Assembly (NCBI GenBank): GCA_049889655.1
Contig: JBMHCY010000074.1
Coordinates: 1 to 14,301 of the forward strand
Direction of reading: 5' to 3'
DNA from: UBA1172 sp049889655
Lineage (GTDB): Bacteria; Pseudomonadota; Alphaproteobacteria; Puniceispirillales; UBA1172
Length of the DNA: 14,301 nucleotides
Part shown: positions 7,691-13,671 of the stretch, one piece after another
How the letters are laid out: every line of letters starts with the position of its first letter
Numbering within the stretch: position 1 is the first letter of the stretch
The notes under the pieces: model-generated
The model's database searches: none
What the model saw: only the letters and a program-made list of their open reading frames with translations
What the model was told of the DNA's origin: nothing
Program-made: the position numbers and the translations under genes

Positions 7691-7732
7691 GTCCGGCAGC
7701 CATCCCCGCCCCCCTGGGTGTGGTTGCCGGGC
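7691..7732 (+). other. Intercistronic hairpin between bufA1 and bufB
   Basis: The arm at 7691-7702 (GTCCGGCAGCCA) pairs with 7721-7732 (TGGTTGCCGGGC) over 12 positions with two G-U pairs and no mismatch; the loop is 18 nt. It starts 22 bp after the bufA1 stop and ends 27 bp before the bufB start. It lacks a T-run, so a partial terminator or a 3'-end stabiliser is more likely than full termination. This would make the precursor peptide mRNA more abundant than that of the maturation enzymes, a common arrangement for RiPP operons. Confidence 0.55.
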
Positions 7733-7759
7733 CTCTTCCCCCCGTTCGAAGGAAACATC

Positions 7760-8650
7760 ATGCCAGTCTCCCCGCCCAAACCTGATTATGCCCTGCCGCT
7801 GGATCGTGCCGGGGTCGGCTTCAAGCCGTGCTATTTCGGTGAGGTGATGACCGGCGACCACCCCATCGGCTGGTTTGAGATTCACGCCGAAAATTATATG
7901 ATCGACGGCGGCCCGGTGCGGCAGCAGCTTGAACAGTTGCGGGCCCGCTATCCGGTATCCTGCCACGGGGTTGGCCTTTCCATCGGATCATCCGAGCCCC
8001 TCAATCGCGCCCATCTGGCACGGCTCAAAACCCTGGTCGACTGGCTGGAACCGGTGGTGTTTTCCGAACATCTCGCCTGGTCAAGCCATGGCGGTGTGTT
8101 TTTCAATGATCTGCTGCCTCTGCCCTATACGCAGGCAACGCTGCAGCAGGTTGTTGACCATATTGATGAGGTCCAGGAAGCCCTTGGCCGCCAGATGCTG
8201 CTGGAAAACCCCTCGACATATGTGGATTTCGCCAGCCATGAGATGACCGAGGCTGAGTTTATCACCCGCATCGTCCAGCAAACCGGCTGCGGGCTTCTGC
8301 TCGATATCAACAATGTTCATGTCAGCAGCATCAACCAGCAGCTTTCGCCCCATGATTATCTTGCCGCCCTGCCGATCACGGCTGTCGGTGAAATTCACCT
8401 CGCCGGACATGCCACCGATCAGGATGACGAGGGCGAGGAGCTCCTCATTGACAGCCACAACGCCCCTGTTACCGACGCTGTCTGGGCGCTCTATGACCAC
8501 GTAATCAGCCATCATGGCGTGCGGCCGACGCTGGTCGAATGGGATGGTGACCTGCCCGCCTTTGATGTGCTCGCCCGTGAAGCCGCAGCGGCAGGGCAGT
8601 ATCTAAGGGCTGTACCCCCAGGCAAAGGAGCCATCCATGTGGCAGAGTGA
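7760..8650 (+). CDS. bufB: DUF692 multinuclear iron enzyme, bufferin maturase BufB (MbnB/HvfB family)
   Basis: DUF692 proteins are TIM-barrel, iron-dependent oxidases that modify cysteines of RiPP precursors, as MbnB does for methanobactin. The 296-residue protein has the expected metal-ligand pattern: EIHAENYM at 40-47, CHGVGLSIGS at 68-77 (His69), FSEHLAWSSHGG at 101-112 (His104), LENPSTY at 148-154 (Glu149), LLDINNVHVSS at 180-190 (Asp182, His187), EIHLAGHA at 211-218 and IDSHNAPV at 230-237. The ATG at 7760 has a GAAGGAAA ribosome binding site; the longer upstream frame is not conserved in character. It overlaps bufC by 14 bp, so the pair is probably translationally coupled. It is expected to act on BufA1 in the cytoplasm before export. 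Confidence 0.92.
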   Translation: MPVSPPKPDYALPLDRAGVGFKPCYFGEVMTGDHPIGWFEIHAENYMIDGGPVRQQLEQLRARYPVSCHGVGLSIGSSEPLNRAHLARLKTLVDWLEPVVFSEHLAWSSHGGVFFNDLLPLPYTQATLQQVVDHIDEVQEALGRQMLLENPSTYVDFASHEMTEAEFITRIVQQTGCGLLLDINNVHVSSINQQLSPHDYLAALPITAVGEIHLAGHATDQDDEGEELLIDSHNAPVTDAVWALYDHVISHHGVRPTLVEWDGDLPAFDVLAREAAAAGQYLRAVPPGKGAIHVAE

Positions 8651-9413
8651 GTTTGCCGCCCGTATTCGTGATCCGGAGGCCCCGCCTCCAGCCGCCATTC
8701 AGCGGCATGACGGCAAGCCTGCCCCGCGGCGGTTCGGGGTCTACCGCAACAATGTCTATTCAAGCCTTGTTAACACCCTGGCAGATGGCTATCCGGTGGT
8801 CGAAAAACTGGTTGGCCCTGAATTTTTCAAGGCGATGGCCAGCCAGTACGCCCAGGAAAACCTGCCACGATCACCGGTCATGGTGTTTTACGGTGAAGGA
8901 TTTGGTGATTTCATTGATGGTTTCGCCCCTGCCGCCAGTGTGCCCTATCTGGGTGATGTTGCCCGGCTCGAATATGCCGGAAGGCTCGCCCTCCATGCCG
9001 CCGATACGCCCCTGCTTCCGCATGAGGCACTGGCCTCGATCCCGGCCGAACTCCTGCTCTCGCACCGGCTGACGCTGCATCCGGCATTGGCGGTGGTGGC
9101 GAGCGATTACCCGATCCATGCCATCTGGGCCCGAACCACCACAGCACCAAACCATCCCATCCCCGCCGAAAGGGAAAACGTGCTGGTGAGCCGGCCGGAG
9201 ATGGCGGTCGGGTTCACCGTGTTGCCGCCTGGCGGTGTGCGGTTCATGGCCCTTATCAATGCCGGCAGGACCCTGCACGCCGCCGCCGAGGCCTTGCTGA
9301 AGGAAGGCTTCGAGGACAGCCTCGATGAACTCATCCGGCTTGCCCTTGAAAACACCACCCGTATCCACCGCGCTGACACTCTATTCGGCGCAGAACAAGG
9401 AGAAGGAGAATGA
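8637..9413 (+). CDS. bufC: DUF2063 family bufferin maturation partner BufC (HvfC-like)
   Basis: The 258-residue protein carries the DUF2063 domain at about residues 5-95, with the typical RRFGVYRNNVYSSLVNTLAD, GYPVVEKLVG and FFKAMASQYAQEN strings followed by FGDFIDGFAPAASVPYLGDV and ARLEYA. DUF2063 was once described as a putative DNA-binding domain. In bufferin and related operons it is the partner of the DUF692 enzyme and probably presents the precursor peptide, a role analogous to MbnC. The ATG follows an AAAGGAG ribosome binding site inside the bufB 3' end. Its stop overlaps the start of the next gene (ATGA), again suggesting coupling. Confidence 0.9.
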   Translation: MWQSEFAARIRDPEAPPPAAIQRHDGKPAPRRFGVYRNNVYSSLVNTLADGYPVVEKLVGPEFFKAMASQYAQENLPRSPVMVFYGEGFGDFIDGFAPAASVPYLGDVARLEYAGRLALHAADTPLLPHEALASIPAELLLSHRLTLHPALAVVASDYPIHAIWARTTTAPNHPIPAERENVLVSRPEMAVGFTVLPPGGVRFMALINAGRTLHAAAEALLKEGFEDSLDELIRLALENTTRIHRADTLFGAEQGEGE

Positions 9414-9982
9414 CCATGATTGCCCGTCTGGCAGAACACTACATCACCGCATCGCGGCAACTGGACAGGATCAGCAGCGAAGCTTTGCCGATCATTGCCC
9501 GCCTGATCTTCGGCATCACGCTGGTGGCATTTTTCTGGCGATCCGGGCTGACCAAACTCGGTGATGGCCTTGCCGGTTTCGTCATCCCCTCCGCCGGGGC
9601 CTATGCCCAGATCCTGCCGCGCAAATTTGAAGCCGCGGGATATGACACCGCAGCCATGGGGGCCTTGGACTGGCTGGTGGTCATGGCGGGAACCTATGGT
9701 GAGTTTATCCTGCCCTTGCTGATTATCCTCGGGCTGGCGACCCGGTTGGCGGCAGCCGGGATGATCGGGTTCATCATCGTCATGTCGATTGTCGATGTGA
9801 CAGGCCATGGCGTCAGCGTCGGCGGGCTGCTGGACGGCAACCCCGGCAGCATTATCCCAGACCAGCGGCTCTACTGGACAGTGCCGCTGCTGATCCTGCT
9901 CTTCAGGGGTGGCGGGACGCTGTCGCTTGACCACGTCATCTGTCTGATCGTCAAACCAAAATCGTTCAACAACAAATTATAG
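9410..9982 (+). CDS. DoxX-family integral membrane protein of the bufferin operon
   Basis: The 190-residue protein has four predicted membrane segments at about 29-49, 85-108, 111-131 and 153-173. Its first helix has the DoxX-like ARLIFGITLVAFFWRSGLTKL, and a GTYGEFILPLLIILGLATRL region follows. DoxX proteins are small quinone-linked or electron-transfer-linked membrane proteins of mostly unclear role. The fourth gene of bufferin and hvf operons often encodes one (sometimes called BufD), which is the best guide to function here. It overlaps bufC by 4 bp (ATGA). It has a soluble insert of about 35 residues between helices 1 and 2. The exact biochemical role is unknown. Confidence 0.85.
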   Translation: MTMIARLAEHYITASRQLDRISSEALPIIARLIFGITLVAFFWRSGLTKLGDGLAGFVIPSAGAYAQILPRKFEAAGYDTAAMGALDWLVVMAGTYGEFILPLLIILGLATRLAAAGMIGFIIVMSIVDVTGHGVSVGGLLDGNPGSIIPDQRLYWTVPLLILLFRGGGTLSLDHVICLIVKPKSFNNKL

Positions 9983-9990
9983 GAAAGGAG

Positions 9991-10019
9991 CAGCCCTTTT
10001 TCTGTCGACCAAAAGGCTG
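9991..10019 (+). terminator. Weak hairpin after the bufferin operon
   Basis: CAGCCCTTTT (9991-10000) can pair with AAAAGGCTG (10011-10019) with one bulged C and a 10-nt loop, 9 bp after the DoxX stop. No T-run follows the 3' arm, so termination would be inefficient at best. The rest of the 132-bp gap before the sigma factor gene shows no convincing promoter. Confidence 0.3.
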
Positions 10020-10114
10020 AACCACCCTTTGCCTTTGCAAGCGTGTCATATCGGGGTAGTCTGAACAGGTCTTCCAATCAGGCATCATCCCGCCGAACAA
10101 TATAAGGACAGGGT

Positions 10115-10678
10115 GTGGGCAGGCTGAACGACAGAAATACAGCAGAATTGATGCGCACCGGCCTGGCCGGTGACCGTGAGGCCTATCGGGAATTTTTCAG
10201 GGCTGTTGTGCCGATGCTGACAAGAATGATCGCCTCTATGGCACCAGCATTACCCGTCGATCAACGGGAGGATATCGTTCAGGATATCCTCACCACGGTG
10301 CACGCCAAGCGCCATACCTGGCAGCAGACAAAACCGATCCTGCCCTGGCTCTATGCCATTGCCCGGCATCGGCTGATCGATCATCTGCGGCGGCAACAGC
10401 GCGGGGCGGCCACCTTCCATGATATTGATCTCGACAGCATTGCCGAGATCACTGCCGGGCCCGACCACAACCCCGACCTGAAGATTGATCTGGAAAAGGG
10501 CATCGACCAGCTTGAAGGCCGCGCCGGAACTGTGGTCCGTGCCATCGGGCTGGACGGCAAAGATATACGCCAGACAAGCAACGAGACCGGCATCAGTGAA
10601 AACGCCGTCCGCATTGCCTTTCATCGTGGACTCAAGAAACTGCGGGTGCTGTTCACCAGCCCCCCGGAAAAGAGGTGA
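10115..10678 (+). CDS. ECF RNA polymerase sigma factor, SigF-like (metal/oxidative stress type)
   Basis: The 187-residue protein has a sigma region 2 at about 14-98, including DQREDIVQDILTTVHAKRHT and ILPWLYAIARHRLIDHLRRQ, and a region 4 at about 124-178 with IRQTSNETGISENAVRIAFH and RGLKKLRVLF. No extra domains are present, so it is an ECF sigma factor. The following gene is a DUF1109 anti-sigma factor, as for Caulobacter SigF, which responds to heavy-metal stress and controls bufferin genes. The start is a GTG at 10115 with an AAGGA ribosome binding site six bases upstream; an in-frame ATG at 10151 is a less supported alternative. It is probably held inactive at the membrane by the next gene's product. 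Confidence 0.88.
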   Translation: MGRLNDRNTAELMRTGLAGDREAYREFFRAVVPMLTRMIASMAPALPVDQREDIVQDILTTVHAKRHTWQQTKPILPWLYAIARHRLIDHLRRQQRGAATFHDIDLDSIAEITAGPDHNPDLKIDLEKGIDQLEGRAGTVVRAIGLDGKDIRQTSNETGISENAVRIAFHRGLKKLRVLFTSPPEKR

Positions 10679-10681
10679 GAC

Positions 10682-11338
10682 ATGACCCGAACCGACCATC
10701 TCATTGACCGCCTGAGCGCTGAACCGGAGATCAAGACCGTTCCGGTGATCAAACTCTATGCTGGTGTTCTGGCCGCCGTGACTCTTGCCATAGGGCTAAT
10801 CGGGCTCTGGGCCCTTGGCCAGTGGGGAAACCCCGTGCGGGAAGGCTATCCCAGGCTGATGCTGCAGCCGCTGGTGGCAGCAAAACAGCTGATCCCGCTG
10901 CTGATTGTCGCCACCGCCATACCGCTGGTGATCCTTCTCGCCCGGCCGGAAACAACACTGGCGGGGAAGACCATCCCGGTACTGACCAGCCTCATCATCC
11001 TGCCGGTGATGATGGTTGCCGTGGTGTTATCTGTCCCGGCAGCATCAGCGGCACCGATCATCCTCGGCTCAAGCCTGGTGCAATGCCTTGTTTCGATCCC
11101 GCTCCTGGCACTGCCCATTGTGCTTGCCCAGATCGCCGTTCTCCGCCACGGGGCGGTGACAAAGCCCCGCCTGGCCGGGGCACTCGCCGGGGTGACGGCA
11201 GGCGGTTTGGCCGCAGCAATCTATGCCATGGTCTGCATTGAGGACAACCCGGGCTTTTACGGGCTCTGGTATAGTGTTGATATCCTGATCACGGGGGCAA
11301 TCGGGGCAGTTTTGGGGAAACTGGCCCTTAAATGGTAG
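10682..11338 (+). CDS. DUF1109/NrsF-type membrane anti-sigma factor
   Basis: The 218-residue protein has about six membrane helices (roughly 27-47, 69-88, 97-118, 132-153, 163-185 and 196-214). The C-terminal half carries the DUF1109 pattern VQCLVSIPLLALPIVLAQ, GALAGVTAGGLAAAIYAMVC and a GLWY string. NrsF of Caulobacter is a DUF1109 protein that inhibits SigF, and two conserved cysteines are needed for its response. Both are present here as Cys135 and Cys185. The gene begins 3 bp after the sigma factor stop, with a GAGGTGAG ribosome binding site in the sigma gene's end, so the two are co-translated. Metals or oxidants acting on the cysteines would free the sigma factor; this is inferred from the family. 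Confidence 0.87.
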   Translation: MTRTDHLIDRLSAEPEIKTVPVIKLYAGVLAAVTLAIGLIGLWALGQWGNPVREGYPRLMLQPLVAAKQLIPLLIVATAIPLVILLARPETTLAGKTIPVLTSLIILPVMMVAVVLSVPAASAAPIILGSSLVQCLVSIPLLALPIVLAQIAVLRHGAVTKPRLAGALAGVTAGGLAAAIYAMVCIEDNPGFYGLWYSVDILITGAIGAVLGKLALKW

Positions 11339-11382
11339 CCTCTGTCCGCTGAAGTGGTTTGCCGAAGCCCGGGTGTTAGAGC

Positions 11383-11583
11383 TTATTGCCGGGCGGCCAT
11401 CCAGGTGCTGCTGTGCCAGTCGATCGCCACAACAGCAGCGCCAATCACCAGCACAATCAACCCGTAATTCACGATCCTTTTTGTTGTCGGAGACAGCGCT
11501 GACGCATCGATTTTAAAGTGTATTAGCCAGATCAGCCCGAAAAAGACCAGCACGCTGATGCCGCCAACAAGAACCGTATCCAT
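11383..11583 (-). CDS. Small two-helix membrane protein of unknown function
   Basis: The 66-residue protein has two hydrophobic segments, about residues 3-22 (LVGGISVLVFFGLIWLIHF) and 40-57 (YGLIVLVIGAAVVAI), joined by a polar, partly basic loop with SPTTKRI. I do not recognise a family. The ATG at 11583 has a strong AGGAG ribosome binding site seven bases upstream; a TTG one codon earlier is not needed. The good start, the membrane topology and the lack of any competing frame support a real gene. It converges on the anti-sigma factor gene (44-bp gap) and is divergent from proteorhodopsin across 202 bp, so a role linked to either metal stress or phototrophy is possible but not shown. Confidence 0.65.
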   Translation of the reverse strand: MDTVLVGGISVLVFFGLIWLIHFKIDASALSPTTKRIVNYGLIVLVIGAAVVAIDWHSSTWMAARQ

Positions 11584-11735
11584 CAAACTTCTCCTGAACC
11601 CGGAATATTTATGTTTTCAGGAGACCATAAAATTCATTGAATTTCAATTATGTAATAAATTTCTAACTAATAACTCAAAAAAAATTAGTCATTTAGATTG
11701 CCTTGCCTCGTTTCAGACATAATTCGTTAGCAATA

Positions 11736-11752
11736 GGTGCAACCAATGCACC
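11736..11752 (+). repeat. Short inverted repeat in the proteorhodopsin leader
   Basis: GGTGCA at 11736-11741 and TGCACC at 11747-11752 form a perfect 6-bp inverted repeat with a 5-nt spacer (ACCAA). It lies downstream of the candidate -10, so it could be a leader hairpin or a repressor operator. It may be chance. Confidence 0.4.
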
Positions 11753-11762
11753 GAACTCGAAA

Positions 11763-11777
11763 CTCAACGTTGAGGAG
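11763..11777 (+). promoter_or_regulatory. Palindrome overlapping the proteorhodopsin ribosome binding site
   Basis: CTCAACGTTGAG at 11763-11774 is a perfect 12-bp palindrome, and its last three bases form the start of the Shine-Dalgarno GAGGAG at 11772-11777. That Shine-Dalgarno sits 8 nt before the ATG at 11786. As RNA the palindrome could only form a 4-bp stem with a 4-nt loop; as DNA it could be a dimeric protein site. Confidence 0.45.
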
Positions 11778-11785
11778 TATCTAAG

Positions 11786-12556
11786 ATGAAGATGCTGAAA
11801 AAACTGACCGCGTTTGCAGTACCTGCTGCAGCACTGTCAATGGTTCCTGCAGTAGCATCTGCTGCAGAAAACCTTGCACAGGATGATTTCGTTGGTATTT
11901 CATTCTGGCTTATCTCGATGGCCCTTCTGGCCTCTACAGCTTTCTTCTGGCTTGAAACATCCCGTGTTTCCGCCAAGTGGAAAACTTCCCTTACCGTATC
12001 CGGTATGGTGACCTTTATTGCTGCTGTTCACTATTTCTACATGCGTGACGTGTGGGTAGCGACTGGCGACACACCAACCGTTTACCGTTACATTGACTGG
12101 CTGATCACTGTGCCGCTGCTGATGGTAGAATTCTACCTGATCCTGCGTGCGATCACCAATGTCTCTTCCGGTATCTTCTGGCGTCTGATCATCGGTACGA
12201 TGGTCATGCTCGTCGGTGGTTATGCCGGTGAAGCCGGTTACATCAACGTAACCCTCGGCTTCGTCATCGGTATGGCTGGGTGGATTTATGTACTGTACGA
12301 AATCTTTGCTGGTGAAGCCGGCAAACTGAGTGCTGCTGAAGCACCGGCTTCCGTACAGTCCGCCTTCAACACCATGCGTTGGATTGTGACAATCGGTTGG
12401 GCAATTTACCCGCTCGGTTACGTCTTCGGTTACATGACCGCTTCCGCTTCCATGGAAAGCCTGAACGTTATCTACAACCTGGCTGACGTTCTGAACAAAA
12501 TTGCTTTCGGTGTGATCATCTGGAGCGTTGCTGTCGCTGAATCCGAAGCGAAGTAA
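11786..12556 (+). CDS. Proteorhodopsin, green-absorbing light-driven proton pump
   Basis: The 256-residue protein starts with a signal peptide (MKMLKK, then a hydrophobic stretch, likely cut after VASA at residue 26) and has seven helices. By alignment with green proteorhodopsin (offset +7), proton acceptor Asp104, Thr108 and donor Glu115 sit in RYIDWLITVPLLMVEFYLIL. The active-site His82 is in AAVHYFYMRD and the retinal Schiff-base Lys238 in NLADVLNKIAFG. Leu112 occupies the spectral-tuning position, predicting green absorption. A GAGGAG ribosome binding site precedes the ATG. Codon use is unlike its neighbours: all six arginines use CGT and most glycines GGT, suggesting very high expression. 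Retinal would come from the carotenoid genes downstream. It should build a proton gradient in the inner membrane. Confidence 0.97.
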   Translation: MKMLKKLTAFAVPAAALSMVPAVASAAENLAQDDFVGISFWLISMALLASTAFFWLETSRVSAKWKTSLTVSGMVTFIAAVHYFYMRDVWVATGDTPTVYRYIDWLITVPLLMVEFYLILRAITNVSSGIFWRLIIGTMVMLVGGYAGEAGYINVTLGFVIGMAGWIYVLYEIFAGEAGKLSAAEAPASVQSAFNTMRWIVTIGWAIYPLGYVFGYMTASASMESLNVIYNLADVLNKIAFGVIIWSVAVAESEAK

Positions 12557-12567
12557 TCCCAATTTTT

Positions 12568-12594
12568 CAGGTGGCCTCCATTTGGGGCCACCTG
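12568..12594 (+). terminator. Strong hairpin between proteorhodopsin and crtE
   Basis: CAGGTGGCC at 12568-12576 pairs perfectly with GGCCACCTG at 12586-12594, and an inner CC/GG can extend it to 11 bp around a loop ATTT with one bulged T. It starts 12 bp after the proteorhodopsin stop. The sequence after it (TTCCCGATTT) is only weakly T-rich. It is probably a partial terminator or a barrier to 3' exonucleases that keeps proteorhodopsin mRNA higher than crt mRNA. Confidence 0.65.
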
Positions 12595-12625
12595 TTCCCG
12601 ATTTAAGACAAGGCCTGGGGGGGAA

Positions 12626-13639
12626 ATGATGGATAACGTGGTGCAAAGTTTAAGATCGGCCGCCGCCGCTACCCCTCAAAGTTCTGACAGCCTTGATAAT
12701 GTCCGGCAGATGATCAGCCAAGCCCTGCCCGACACAGCTGAAACACTCGGGCTTGCTGCCCACCACCATTTCGAAGATCACGGCAAGATGCTGCGCGCCG
12801 GGCTGGCGATTTCCACCGGAAAGACTCTCGGTGTTGATCCCCGCGCCACCGAAGCCTGGGCTGCCGCCATCGAATTGCTGCATAACGCTTCCCTCGTTCA
12901 TGATGATATTTCCGACGGCGATACCATGCGCCGTGACCGGCCGTCGATCTGGGCGGCTTTCGGGCGTGATACCGCGCTCGCCCTCGGCGACTGGATGATC
13001 GCCCTTTCCTTTGAATTTGCCGCCAAAGCCGCGATGCTGAGCGGTGAACCCCGACTGGTCTCGGTTCTCGCCAACCGGATGAAGGCCACCACCATCGGCC
13101 AGGCCATGGAATTCGAGCTTGATGATTACCCGGATTGGGACCGCTATTGCACCATCGTTGCGGGCAAGACAGCACCGCTGTTCGTTGCCCCGGTCGAAGG
13201 CATTGCCCTCTTGGCCGGGCGGGATGATCTGGTGAGCCCCGTTGCCGCCTATTTCAATGCAGTCGGCATGGCCTATCAGATTTCCAATGATATTCTCAAC
13301 ATGATCGGCGAAGACGGCGCGATCAACCCGGCATCGGACCTGCTGCGGCGGGCGCCGAACGCCGTCATCATCTGTTATCAGGAAAGCCTGCGTAACGGTT
13401 CCTCCATTGAATTTGGCCGCTGGCTTGTTTCCGGCGACCATAAGGGGGCTCAGGACTGGCATCAGCGCATTCTGGGCTCGGCAGCCCTCGATACGACAAT
13501 CGACCGGATGAAGAATATGCTGGCAAGCGCCGAAAGCCGGGCCGCGGATATCCCCGACAGCCTGAGCCCGGTGGTCATGCCGATCCAGCATCTTCTGGCC
13601 CGGATTTGTGCCCAGTCGATGGAACACGCCGCTGAATAA
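12626..13639 (+). CDS. crtE: Polyprenyl synthetase, CrtE-like geranylgeranyl diphosphate synthase (divergent)
   Basis: The 337-residue protein belongs to the trans-isoprenyl diphosphate synthases, which would supply GGPP for carotenoid and retinal synthesis. The first aspartate motif is intact: LVHDDISDGDTMRRDRP at 90-106, with Asp93, Asp94 and Asp97 and the following Arg pair. GKTAPLF at 180-186 and FELDD at 163-167 also fit. The second aspartate motif is altered to NDILN (221-225), the usual GKR near residue 53 reads GKMLRA, and the late GK before the C-terminal helices is missing. It may be a divergent CrtE or a partner subunit. The ATG at 12626 follows a G-rich (GGGGGGG) ribosome binding site; a second ATG follows directly. 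Next to crtI and proteorhodopsin, the crtE role is likely. Confidence 0.82.
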   Translation: MMDNVVQSLRSAAAATPQSSDSLDNVRQMISQALPDTAETLGLAAHHHFEDHGKMLRAGLAISTGKTLGVDPRATEAWAAAIELLHNASLVHDDISDGDTMRRDRPSIWAAFGRDTALALGDWMIALSFEFAAKAAMLSGEPRLVSVLANRMKATTIGQAMEFELDDYPDWDRYCTIVAGKTAPLFVAPVEGIALLAGRDDLVSPVAAYFNAVGMAYQISNDILNMIGEDGAINPASDLLRRAPNAVIICYQESLRNGSSIEFGRWLVSGDHKGAQDWHQRILGSAALDTTIDRMKNMLASAESRAADIPDSLSPVVMPIQHLLARICAQSMEHAAE

Positions 13640-13671
13640 CCCCCTCCCCGCGCTAGGGCTGGAACCGAAGA

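Larger units (their letters stand above)
11584..11785. promoter_or_regulatory. AT-rich divergent regulatory region upstream of proteorhodopsin
   Basis: This 202-bp gap is far more AT-rich than its surroundings, mainly at about 11603-11700. It must hold the promoters for the small membrane gene (minus) and proteorhodopsin (plus). It contains a perfect 7-1-7 inverted repeat at 11630-11644 (AAATTCA/TGAATTT) and a run of eight A residues near 11678. For proteorhodopsin, a CATAAT at 11718-11723 is the best -10 candidate, giving a leader of about 55-60 nt. No -35 at good spacing is convincing: TTGCCT at 11698-11703 is only 14 bp away. Confidence 0.5.

Noticed and set aside
7236..10065. Possible shared SigF-type promoter before bufA1 (about 7236-7258) and before the sigma gene (about 10046-10065)
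   Set aside because: Both spots contain GTAGT near GA and ACA, and a GAAACC occurs at 7151-7156, but no pair of -35 and -10 motifs with the same spacing recurs, and the Caulobacter-type motif I recall is not present in full.
12557..12625. Rho-independent terminator fully ending the proteorhodopsin transcript
   Set aside because: The stem is strong but the downstream T-run is poor, so I call it a partial terminator or stabilising hairpin instead.
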